Program-made: the position numbers and the translations under genes
The notes under the pieces: model-generated
Database searches by the model: none
What the model was told of the DNA's origin: nothing
What the model saw: the letters and a program-made list of their open reading frames with translations, nothing else
In this document: positions 1 to 6,928 of the stretch, piece after piece
Numbering within the stretch: the stretch's first letter is position 1
How the letters are laid out: every line of letters starts with the position of its first letter
Assembly (NCBI GenBank): GCA_020859725.1
Contig: JAJBVR010000015.1
Span: forward strand, 1 to 8,863
Source of the DNA: Clostridiales bacterium
GTDB taxonomy: Bacteria > Bacillota > Clostridia > Oscillospirales > Acutalibacteraceae
Length of the DNA stretch: 8,863 nt
Reading direction: 5' to 3'

Positions 1-1
1 A

Positions 2-250
2 TACACTTTTGATGAAAGAAAGCTTCTTGCCAAAATAAATTCAATATTCGGAAGCCTTTTGTTTACCTCGGATGATATATCAAAATATAACGATATGCAG
101 GAAAATACTCTTAGGGAAACTTTTGCGCCGTCTGATATTAAAATTAATTTTGCCGAATTTGCGGGCAGGGATATTATGAATATTGAATATATCGAAAACG
201 GCAGGTTAAAAAATCTTAAATTTAATATAAGAAGCGGGGAAAGGCTTTGA
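2..250 (+). CDS. C-terminal part of an unrecognised protein, cut by the window edge
   Basis: An open frame runs from the left edge to a TGA at 248-250, giving about 82 residues with no stop. The start lies outside the window; the TTG at 59 is inside the frame and is not needed as a start. The fragment is charged and soluble-looking (for example KINSIFGSLLFTSDDISKY near its beginning and NIEYIENGRLKNLKFNIRSG near its end), with no membrane segment and no motif I recognise. The amphipathic, alternating pattern of the last 30 residues suggests beta strands. A strong terminator follows 57 nt downstream, so this is the last gene of a plus-strand unit and is probably unrelated to the heme genes. 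I assign no function. Confidence 0.6.
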   Translation, partial: YTFDERKLLAKINSIFGSLLFTSDDISKYNDMQENTLRETFAPSDIKINFAEFAGRDIMNIEYIENGRLKNLKFNIRSGERL

Positions 251-272
251 ATATTCCCGCTGTTATAAAAAA

Positions 273-299
273 GATGGATAGGTAAAAAGCTTATCCATC
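273..299 (+). other. Stem-loop after the first gene
   Basis: GATGGATA at 273-280 is the exact reverse complement of TATCCATC at 292-299, with an 11-nt A-rich loop. No U-tract follows, so it is not a terminator alone. It lies just ahead of the terminator at 307-336 and may be a 3'-end stabilising hairpin. Confidence 0.4.
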
Positions 300-306
300 A
301 GCATGT

Positions 307-336
307 AAAAAGGCTCGGCGAAAGCCGGGCTTTTTT
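307..336 (+). terminator. Rho-independent terminator, probably bidirectional
   Basis: A GC-rich stem (GGCTCGGC, loop GAAA, GCCGGGCT, with one G-T wobble in the middle) is followed by six T on the plus strand. The stem is also preceded by five A, which gives a T5 run when read on the minus strand. It ends the plus-strand unit that finishes at 250 and could also stop minus-strand transcripts that pass the terminator at 451-486. Confidence 0.85.
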
Positions 337-371
337 GTGTGTTTACGGCAAGAGTTGTAATCAGGCAGATA

Positions 372-399
372 TTTATTACACCGGCGCCGGTGTAATAAA
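372..399. repeat. Perfect 28-bp palindrome
   Basis: TTTATTACACCGGC at 372-385 is followed immediately by its exact reverse complement at 386-399, with no spacer. The centre is GC-only (CCGGCGCCGG) and the ends are AT-only. No T-tract follows on either strand, so it is not an ordinary terminator. It sits in the convergent gap between two transcription units. It could be a dimer-binding site or a dispersed REP-like unit. No second copy is present in this window. Confidence 0.7.
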
Positions 400-450
400 A
401 CAAAAAATTTCAGGATAATGATAACAGAACTTTCAAGACAAATATATAAA

Positions 451-486
451 ATAAAAGAAAAAGCATCATAGCAAAAACTATGATGC
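451..486 (-). terminator. Rho-independent terminator of the minus-strand operon
   Basis: On the minus strand, GCATCATAG (486-478), loop TTTTTG and CTATGATGC (471-463) form a perfect 9-bp stem followed by TTTTTCTTTTAT (462-451). It lies about 100 nt after the stop of the DUF454 gene and closes the unit that comes from the ABC transporter genes. Confidence 0.85.
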
Positions 487-589
487 ATAAATCATACTGC
501 ACCTTGAGAGGGCGCGCCTTATTTTTGGAATTTACCCCCCCCAATCGGAGGAATTGTGATATATATATCTGACGTTTACGTTTTCCTTT

Positions 590-1043
590 CTACCTGCTTT
601 CGGATTTTATCTTTTCTTCCTCTGCTTTGCTGATTGTTTTAACACCGAAAACAAAATAGATAATGTGGCAAAGCCATACTATGCCGAGTATAATGCACGG
701 AATATAAATTGCTTTGCGAATCATCATAAAAAATCCGATTCCCATAAGCAGAGTTACACTTAACAGGATGGTTGCTTTTGTTTGTACGGTCATCCCCTTT
801 TTCTTTACAAAAGATTCAAGGTGCTTTTTATACATCTTTGTGTTTATAAACCAATTATGCAGCTTTTGTGATGAGTTGGCAAAACAGAATACAGTTACCA
901 AAAAGAACGGAACCGTAGGCAAAATAGGAAGCGCAATCCCGACGCAGCCAAGAGCCAGACAGATACAACCCAAAACGACAAATACAATTTTTTTATTTTC
1001 AAAACTTAATCCTCCAAACGCTTCTTTTCTATGCTTTTTGCAT
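590..1043 (-). CDS. DUF454 (YbaN-like) small membrane protein, start frameshifted
   Basis: The intact part (codon at 973 to stop at 590) contains the DUF454/YbaN hallmark: a first membrane helix ending in LPILPTVPFFL, then FCFANSSQKLHNWF, then two further hydrophobic segments (roughly LLSVTLLMGIGFFMM and the stretch around IILGIVWLCHIIYFVFG) and a charged tail. E. coli YbaN has the same order. No start suits the frame as given, because the first helix extends upstream of the TTG at 973. The natural start is the ATG at 1043-1041, overlapping the stop of the preceding ABC gene (TAATG) with a GGGAG site 9 nt before it, but it hits a stop after four codons. Removing one base from the five T at 1035-1039 joins it in frame, giving 150 residues beginning MQKHRKEAFGG. 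The function of DUF454 is unknown to me; its position suggests cotranslation with the CydDC-like pair. Confidence 0.82.
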
Positions 1044-2700
1044 TAACTCATTCTCCCGTTTTCAACTGTGTAAACATCGTCTGCAATTTTCATTGTTGAT
1101 TTTCTGTGAGACACAAGCACAATAGTTTTACCCTGCCGTTCCTCAAGCAGAGATTTTAATATGACGGCTTCATTGAGGCTGTCCAAATTGCTTGTAGGCT
1201 CGTCAAGCAGCATAAACGGCGCATTGTGCAAAAAGGCTCTGGCAAGTCCCAAGCGCTGCCGTTCTCCGCCAGAAAGCGTATCTCCCAACTCACCGACTTT
1301 TGTGTCATAGGCATCAGGCAGGCTCATAATAAAATCGTGAACAGAGGCTTTTTGCAAGCTGTTTCAATTTCTTCATCAGTTGCATTATGTTTTGCTATAA
1401 GGAGATTGTTTTTAATACTGTCATGAAACAAATATGTTTCCTGTGTAACATAGCTTTCCATATTCCTTAGATTTTCTGTGTTAATTTCATCAATAGATTT
1501 ATTTGATATTTTAACATCTCCGTTTTTCACTTTCCAGAAACGCATTAAAAGCTTAAGCAAAGTTGATTTACCGCTGCCGCTTTTCCCTACAATCCCTATT
1601 ATTTTATTTTCCGGAATGAGAATGGACACATCTGATAAAGTAGTTTCATTTCCGTAAGAAAAGGTAACGCTTTTAACTTCAGCGCCGCTGAATTTTACAT
1701 CAGGATGATTGGTTATTTCTTCTGTAATCGGTGTTTCCTCCAATATATCAAGCGCTCTGTTGCCTGCCGCAATGGTATTTTGCAGTGTGCTTCCGAGATT
1801 TGCAAGTGCAATCACAGGTCCGAATGAACTCATTAACGCAATCGTAGGAATCAGTATTCCGTCAAACGAAACCTTTCCCGAATAATAAAGCATGGCCGAT
1901 GAAAAAAGCATGGCAAGATCAAAAATCAGAATAACTGTATTGGTTACGGCAGTATTTCTGCCACTGATTTTTTTCATATGCTTTTCGTCATTTGAAAGAG
2001 AGTCGTTCTTTTCATTTATCTGCTCAAGTCTTTCTGTGCCTTGATTAAATTGTATGGTTTCGCTGAGGCCGCGAATACTGTCAAGCACAAACGCACTTAA
2101 TTCACCGGATTTTGTACGGAATTTCATTCCGTAATTCCCGCTGATTTTTGATATTGCAAGCTGAATAATTACTCCGACCGTTATATAGGCAATAAGCGCA
2201 ATTATACCAAGCAGCGGATGATAACTGCCGATAAATACGCATAAAATTATTGAAAATAAAAATGCAATAGCCGTTGGTGAAATCGTATGCGCGTAGAAAA
2301 CTTCAAGCAGCTCAATATCTGATGTGATTACGGAAATCAAATCCCCTTTATCTCTGCTTTCCAGTTTTGCATGGCATAATCTTCGCAGCGCTTTAAATAC
2401 CTTATCACGGATAAGTGCAAGAAGCTTAAATGCAATAAAATGGTTGCAAGCCTGTTCGGTATACCTCAGAATCCCTCGAACAAGCGCAAAAATGCAAACG
2501 TATATAAATATAAATATCATGGAAAAAGGCACGTCAAAATTCAACACATTCAATACGGCATATCCGCCGAAAATTGTGATAAATGCAGCGCAGAGATGAC
2601 CGATCAGACCCATAAAAACAGCAAGCAGCATATATCCGGCAAGTGGTTTTACCAATCCGATTAAATCCGCCATGACCTTAAAACCGGTTCGTTTTTTCAT
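1043..2700 (-). CDS. cydC-like: CydC-like ABC half-transporter (permease fused to ATPase), one frameshift
   Basis: This is an exporter-fold ABC subunit: an N-terminal transmembrane domain (about residues 15-290, six hydrophobic stretches) fused to a nucleotide-binding domain. The segment with RYTEQACNHFIAFKLLALIRD and then DKGDLISVITSDIELLEVFY is typical of the CydC side of CydDC transporters. Walker A GKSGSGKST falls at residues 372-380, signature LSGGE near 476, Walker B with catalytic DE at 500-501 (LLDEPTSNLD) and the H-loop is SHRKS, so the site looks competent. The frame is broken at the five T at 1349-1353: the first part ends after CKKPLFTILL, while the rest continues as ASVHDFIMSLP in the next frame. 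One extra base gives a continuous 552-residue protein, normal for the family. The ATG at 2700 lies 2 nt after the upstream stop, with AAGGAG inside that gene. It should pair with the adjacent CydD-like subunit. Substrate is unknown; thiols or heme-linked compounds are suggested by family and context. Confidence 0.88.
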
Positions 2701-2702
2701 AC

Positions 2703-4435
2703 CTATTCACACTCCTTTGCATAATTTTCAATATTTTGCTGCGTGTTCCACAGTTCACTATAGTATCCATTATTAGACAGTAATTCACTGTGCCTGCCCT
2801 GCTCAACAACACAGCCCTTTTCTATAACATAAATAATATCGCTGTTTATCACGTTAGCAAGACGGTGAGAAATAAGGATAACCGTTTTAATTTCGGCAAG
2901 CTTGTGTATACTGTTCATAATTTCATTTTCACTCTCAACATCAATATTTGATGTGGCTTCGTCAAATATGTAAACAGGCGTATTGTGCAAAAGCGCTCTT
3001 GCAAGAGCAAGACGCTGGCGCTGCCCTCCAGACAGATTTGACGCTTTCTCAGCAATAACCGTATCCAGTCCGTTTTCGCTTTTTATGAAATCTGCAAGCT
3101 TTACCTGTTTAAGTGCATCCCATAATTGCGCGTCATCTGCATCAGGATTACCCATTAACAAATTATCCTTTACAGTTCCTTTAAAAAGGTAGCTGTTGTG
3201 GCTTATATAGGTGATATGCTTCATAAGACTCTTTTCGGATATATCTCTTAATTCGGTATTTCCGATTTTTACGGAGCCTTCATAACCTTTATTTTTACCC
3301 ATAAAGATTTCTGCAATTGTGGATTTACCGCAGCCGCTCTCACCCACGATTGATACAAATTGATTTTGCGAAATATTCATATTAATACCGTGGAGTATTT
3401 CACGGTTTTTTCATAGGAAAAACGAAGATTCCTGCATATAATGCCGCTGTCGTTTCCGATATTGAGCTTGTTATCCTGCCGATTTTCGGGCAAATCAAGC
3501 AATTTAAAAATTTTATAGCTTGCAGCCATACCATTCATTGCGATATGAAAAAACTGCCCAGCTGACGCATTGGTATAAAGAAATCGGCAGACAAAAGAAT
3601 AATCAGAATACATCCGCTTAAAGAAACCCTATCCGCGCGATACTGTGTTACAGCCATAATCACACCAAGCGCTGCGCCGCCGTAAGCAATCAAATCCATA
3701 ATGGTTATAGAGTTGAGCTGCATGGTAAGCACTTTCATTGTAATTTTACGGAATTTTTCCGATTCATCATTCATCTCTTCATTTTTATATTCATCTGCCT
3801 GATAAATTTTCAATGTGGTCAGTCCCTGCAAATTTTCAAGGAATGTATCGCCGAGGGCAGTATACTGCCCCCAGTATTTTGAAAGCAGTTTTTTCGCCCA
3901 GGTCTGTACCGCAGCAATTGCAATCGGAATAAGCGGCACGCATATCAGAAGCACAATCGCGCAAGGTAAATTTACGAAACTTAAATAGATAAACAAAGTA
4001 ACCGGAGCCAACATTGCATAAAAGAACTGTGGCAAATAGGCTCCAAAATATGTTTCAAGCTGATCAACGCCCTCAACAGAGATTTGCACTATTTCAGACG
4101 TTTTTATCTGTTCACCGTATGACGCGCCGAGTTTAAGCAATTTAGCGTAAATCATTCACGCAGGGTTCTCTTTACGGATTTTGAAGAGAGATAACCCATT
4201 TTGCTTGCCGCTGCGCTGCATATAAATCGGATTAAAACAGCCGCTGCCGCAACTGAAACAGTTATCACAAAATCCCTTTTTTGTGCTGTTTTGAGGAATA
4301 TATTTTGCAAAAGATATGTAATTGCGGTCATCATAGCAATATTTGCCGCAAGTGAACACCACTGAAAAAAACATTTCCCGCCACATATTTTTTACTGTCG
4401 CTTACTACATTTATAAGCCGTTTGTTCAACATCAT
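2703..4435 (-). CDS. cydD-like: CydD-like ABC half-transporter (permease fused to ATPase), four frameshifts
   Basis: This is the first subunit of the heterodimeric ABC transporter. The start is ATG 4435 (or the in-frame ATG 4432), with GAAGGTGA 6-9 nt before it. The transmembrane domain holds the CydD-like stretches QLETYFGAYLPQFFYAML, KYWGQYTALGDTFLENLQGL and FFIPMRQLGS. The ATPase domain has Walker A GESGCGKST (about residues 366-374), signature LSGGQ (469-473), Walker B with catalytic Glu (FDEATSNID, 493-494) and H-loop His near 525. The frame breaks four times: seven A at 4365-4371 (needs eight), two T at 4155-4156 (needs three), six A at 3548-3553 (needs seven) and six T at 3406-3411 (needs seven). 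Each single-base addition restores typical family sequence, for example NVFFQWCSLAANIAMM, LREMIYAKLLKLGASYG, SFFHIAMNGMAAS and FSYEKNREILHGINMNIS. The corrected length is 578 residues, the usual CydD size. It is either a working gene with assembly errors or a badly decayed one. Confidence 0.85.
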
Positions 4436-4721
4436 TTTAAATCACCTTCATTTAGCAGGAAAAATCAAAATCAACGTGGCTTAAACGGCTGATTTACCCT
4501 GCTGTGTGTTAAAAATATACGGAATATGCAAGTATTCCCGGATTTTGTGCCTTGATTAAGAACAACTCGGCACATTTTAAACTGATTCGCACCAAATCTG
4601 AAAATTCAATATGAGATTCGGCGCCTGAAATTGCAGACTTGCTGACGCAAGGCAAAAGCAAAAGCGGCAAATATTGCTTGAATTTCGCTTTGGCAATTTG
4701 AATTTAATTTCCAACGCCCAA
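4436..4721 (-). other. Structured leader or intergenic gap between the regulator and the CydD-like gene
   Basis: This gap of about 286 nt has no convincing gene. On the minus strand, GCGCCGAATCT (4624-4614) can pair with AGATTTGGTGC (4599-4589) in an 11-bp stem that needs two G-U pairs. Those positions would be A-C mismatches in a plus-strand RNA, so the fold fits transcription from the minus strand. No T-tract follows. GGAATA-N6-TATTCC at 4521-4538 is a separate inverted repeat about 85-100 nt before the CydD-like start. No GTTAG-N6-CTAAC operator is present. I see only weak promoter candidates, so read-through from the regulator gene is possible. Confidence 0.4.
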
Positions 4722-5545
4722 TCAAATCAGTATTGTTAAAATCACCTTTTCTTCTGAAGAATAGGTATTATTCGAAGAATATTGCATTTTCAAACAAATA
4801 CTTCCATGCAATATCTGACCGATTCCCGCGCCTAAATTTATAAAATTGAATACAGCTGCCGGGAGGAAAAAAGATTGGCGCTTTTTTCCGCGCGTATAAA
4901 CCTATCGCCGTCAAGATACCAAATATCGCGAATCTGGCGAATTGTGTTTTTTTCACGCTTTATATTATGAAGAGGAAGCGCTCTTAATTGGATTGTTCCT
5001 ACTGCGTTTTTGAGAATCAATGTACACTGATTTTCAAAACAGTCGTTTACACCGGACAGGTTACTTCTCTCTGTATTATTTTTATAAATCACAAATGGGA
5101 ATTGATATGCGCCGTCTTTAATATGTTTACAAAGTACGCTTCCTGAAAACCTTGATTTATTTCGCAGTTCATATTTAACACGGTATCTTTCTTCCGCTGA
5201 GCGAATTACCTGCATGGATTTTTCTGTGCTGTATAATGACCAATACAGAGCGTCGTGATAAGCGCTTTCCATATCAACGCCTTCATACATCAAATGATTT
5301 AAGGTTATATTTATTCTTTCTTCATATTTTTTTGCTTCTATATAACCCAAGTCTGTCAATTTCGGACTGCGAGGATTCGTTTTGTCAACAAGCTTTTCAT
5401 CCTCCAATGAAGATAATACTCGCGTGATTTTATATTTCTGCTCGCCTAATGTTTTTGAAATGCCCGTAACCGTACCGGCAGATTTATCTGATGAAAGAAA
5501 ACACAGCAAAACCCGCAGGCGCAAAATATCGGGATAAGTATTCAA
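4722..5545 (-). CDS. DtxR-like winged-helix regulator with an unrecognised C-terminal domain, one frameshift
   Basis: Start is TTG 5545, directly after an in-frame TGA, with AAGGAG 8 nt before it. Residues 1-70 form a winged helix (ISKTLGEQKYKITRVLSSLE, then LTDLG), and residues 71-115 match the DtxR dimerisation region, with EGVDMESAYHDALYWSLYS corresponding to the DtxR segment around GLD...DEACRWEH. At the positions of DtxR Cys102, Glu105 and His106 this protein has Leu100, Ser103 and Leu104, and the site-1 ligands also appear to be lost. Residues about 125-274 show no FeoA/SH3 domain that I recognise and carry scattered Cys and His (C139, H141, C169, C174, H193). As given, the frame stops at 4838. 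Adding one base to the six T at 4882-4887 extends it to a stop at 4722-4724 (274 residues), ending with NLGAGIGQILHGSICLKMQ and a tail. It probably represses itself and the heme import genes. The family call is moderate and the sensed signal is unknown. Confidence 0.65.
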
Positions 5546-5570
5546 TCAACCCGCTCCTTAAATTTTTAGT

Positions 5571-5586
5571 GTTAGCCGACGCTTAT
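5571..5586. promoter_or_regulatory. Degenerate third copy of the operator, in the regulator leader
   Basis: GTTAGCCGACGCTTAT lines up with the two perfect sites at 5620-5635 and 5896-5911 over all 16 positions: left half-site GTTAG intact, G-C at the start of the right half kept, right half CTTAT instead of CTAAC. It lies about 10 nt before the ribosome binding site of the regulator. It may be a weak secondary site or chance. Confidence 0.4.
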
Positions 5587-5617
5587 ATTTTAAAGCAAAC
5601 AATTCCTTTAAAGGGTT

Positions 5618-5637
5618 AAGTTAGTCTTTGCTAACTT
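5618..5637. promoter_or_regulatory. Operator 1, at the transcription start of the regulator
   Basis: AAGTTAG (5618-5624) and CTAACTT (5631-5637) are perfect inverted arms with a 6-nt spacer. The site begins 7 nt downstream of the minus-strand -10 box, so a bound protein would cover the transcription start. The same core occurs upstream of the heme import genes. The half-site GTTAG/CTAAC is that of the DtxR consensus, but the halves are six bases apart rather than one. Confidence 0.7.
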
Positions 5638-5644
5638 GTTAATT

Positions 5645-5673
5645 ATATTAAATTAAATCTGCTGTTTTGTCAA
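5645..5673 (-). promoter_or_regulatory. Sigma-A promoter of the regulator gene
   Basis: On the minus strand TTGACA (5673-5668), a 17-nt spacer and TAATAT (5650-5645) make a near-consensus promoter. The start of transcription would fall near 5638, at the edge of operator 1, leaving a 5' leader of about 90 nt. Confidence 0.8.
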
Positions 5674-5701
5674 TATGCTGTTTAAATTTTTTTATTTTAT
5701 T

Positions 5702-5719
5702 TGTTGCAGAACCGCAACA
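5702..5719. promoter_or_regulatory. Second type of inverted repeat in the divergent region
   Basis: TGTTGC (5702-5707) and GCAACA (5714-5719) are perfect arms with a 6-nt spacer. It lies about 30 nt upstream of the -35 box of the regulator promoter. The arms differ from the GTTAG operator, so a different protein would be expected. It could also be chance. Confidence 0.3.
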
Positions 5720-5786
5720 TCTCATCAATGTTTTTTATATTATATTATATTTTATAAATCTGAAAATACAATACCGAAAAACGTGC

Positions 5787-5799
5787 CTGTTTCAAACAG
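5787..5799. promoter_or_regulatory. Short palindrome upstream of the import-gene promoter
   Basis: CTGTTT, a central C and AAACAG form a 13-nt palindrome 20 nt upstream of the -35 box at 5820. This is a usual position for an activator site, but no family can be named from it. Confidence 0.25.
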
Positions 5800-5819
5800 T
5801 ATTGCAACAAAATCACATC

Positions 5820-5847
5820 TTGAAATTCTATAATCGTGTGATATACT
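5820..5847 (+). promoter_or_regulatory. Probable sigma-A promoter of the heme import genes
   Basis: TTGAAA (5820-5825), a 16-nt spacer and TATACT (5842-5847) give the best promoter upstream of the GTG at 5939. Transcription would start near 5854, about 40 nt before operator 2, so repression would act by roadblock or through a closer, weaker promoter that I could not identify. Confidence 0.5.
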
Positions 5848-5895
5848 CTTCGTGTTCAATTAAAATTTGAAAAAACAATGCTTTTTTGCGAGTGA

Positions 5896-5911
5896 GTTAG
5901 TTAACGCTAAC
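5896..5911. promoter_or_regulatory. Operator 2, upstream of the heme import genes
   Basis: GTTAG (5896-5900), TTAACG and CTAAC (5907-5911) repeat the core and spacing of operator 1. It ends 15 nt before the ribosome binding site GAGGTG (5927-5932). The shared site links the regulator to the import genes, pointing to coordinated repression. Confidence 0.7.
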
Positions 5912-5938
5912 TTTATTGTTTATATCGAGGTGTAATCA

Positions 5939-6928
5939 GTGAAAAAATTAAACAGATTATTCAGCATTTTACTTGCATTTTCATTTATTATAATTCAGCC
6001 TGTAAGCGTATACGCGGCGCCAACAGATAATCTTGACACGGGTACATATAATTTATCCGCAACATTAAGCTGCTATGTAAACGCAATGGGAGGCGTAGAA
6101 TTCGGAAAGTCGCTTTTAAAATCTTCTATGCTTATTGTAGATAAAAACGGGAAAAAGAAAATAAAGCTGAATTTAACAAAATCAGCCGTAACCATTTACA
6201 ATATTACCTGTGATACATTTATTGACGCTTCTCCTTCCGGTACTGCACAGGAATCAAACAGCCAATCGGCAAACGGAACAATAGGATATTATGATAAAAA
6301 CGGAAAGCTGCAAACGAGCGGCGTTACACATACGCTTAGTAAAGATACGGCGCTAAACTCCAAAAACGAAGCAGTTAAATATGTTGACTCTATAACATTC
6401 CCTGTTGATACTGTTTCAAATACATATAAATTAACACTGTTTGTAAACAGCAATGTTATGGGTATGCAATTTGACCCTGCAACGCTTACGGTTGATTGGA
6501 GCAGTATTCAGTCATCAGGCGGCGGTAATTCCGAATCAGGGAAAAAATCCGATTCTGACACGACTGCTGCAAATCAAAATGCAAAAAATTCATCAAAAAG
6601 CGGCAACGGTGAATCAGCGGCGGCCAACGCATCCGAATCCGCTTCTGCCGGAGATATGCAAAATAATGCCAATTCTCAAAATACGTCAGAACAGGAATCG
6701 GATCAGGTTATAAAAAAAGACGGGCTTGATATTCACTATGCTAACGGGAATTCAAAATTAAATTCAGGTGATTCCGACTACGGGGACATTCCTTTTTACG
6801 TTTATCTGAATATGCCGGTTTTGATAGGCATGGCAATTTTTTCGGGTGTGCTGATTATTTTGGGAATTACATTGCTTATTGTTTCAAAAAAGCAAAAGGA
6901 GAAAAAGCAAGATGAACAAAATCATTAA
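5939..6928 (+). CDS. Membrane-anchored surface heme-binding protein, NEAT/Shp-like
   Basis: Start is GTG 5939, with GAGGTG 6 nt before it. Residues 1-26 are a signal peptide with cleavage near VYA|AP. Residues 31-190 form one beta-rich domain beginning LDTGTYNLSATLSCYVNAMG, whose strand order and length (with an insertion near 98-115) suggest the NEAT-type fold. Residues 192-258 are a low-complexity Ser/Asn/Ala/Gln linker able to cross the cell wall, and residues 291-315 are a transmembrane helix followed by KKQKEKK. I see no sortase motif (no NPxTN or LPxTG), so the protein is anchored by its helix, as in streptococcal Shp. The NEAT heme motif YxxxY is not seen; the matching strand reads NVMGMQF (Met174, Met176), and Met50 and Met64 lie in the first half. 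Shp binds heme through two Met, so Met ligation is plausible. It overlaps the next gene by 17 nt. The domain call is moderate; the overall architecture is clear. Confidence 0.68.
   Translation: MKKLNRLFSILLAFSFIIIQPVSVYAAPTDNLDTGTYNLSATLSCYVNAMGGVEFGKSLLKSSMLIVDKNGKKKIKLNLTKSAVTIYNITCDTFIDASPSGTAQESNSQSANGTIGYYDKNGKLQTSGVTHTLSKDTALNSKNEAVKYVDSITFPVDTVSNTYKLTLFVNSNVMGMQFDPATLTVDWSSIQSSGGGNSESGKKSDSDTTAANQNAKNSSKSGNGESAAANASESASAGDMQNNANSQNTSEQESDQVIKKDGLDIHYANGNSKLNSGDSDYGDIPFYVYLNMPVLIGMAIFSGVLIILGITLLIVSKKQKEKKQDEQNH

Noticed and set aside
291..488. Minus-strand open frame of 65 codons
   Set aside because: It crosses a terminator, the 28-bp palindrome and the minus-strand terminator; no ribosome site and no protein-like composition.
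509..542. GGCGCGCC followed by a run of eight C, as a possible vector or assembly junction
   Set aside because: The flanking sequence continues in the same AT-rich style and no vector sequence is recognisable; the C-run may simply be miscounted.
714..1046. Plus-strand open frame of 110 codons
   Set aside because: It lies opposite the DUF454 gene, whose family match is clear; it is an antisense shadow.
4156..4386. Minus-strand open frame of 76 codons starting MWREMFF
   Set aside because: It is an out-of-frame reading of the CydD-like N-terminus; the corrected frame gives family-typical sequence instead.
4768..4956. Alternative C-terminus of the regulator ending in ENAIFFE
   Set aside because: It needs two base additions, while one addition at 4882-4887 gives the more protein-like ending at 4722.
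5667..5870. Plus-strand open frame of 67 codons in the divergent region
   Set aside because: It runs through both promoters and inverted repeats, and has no ribosome site.
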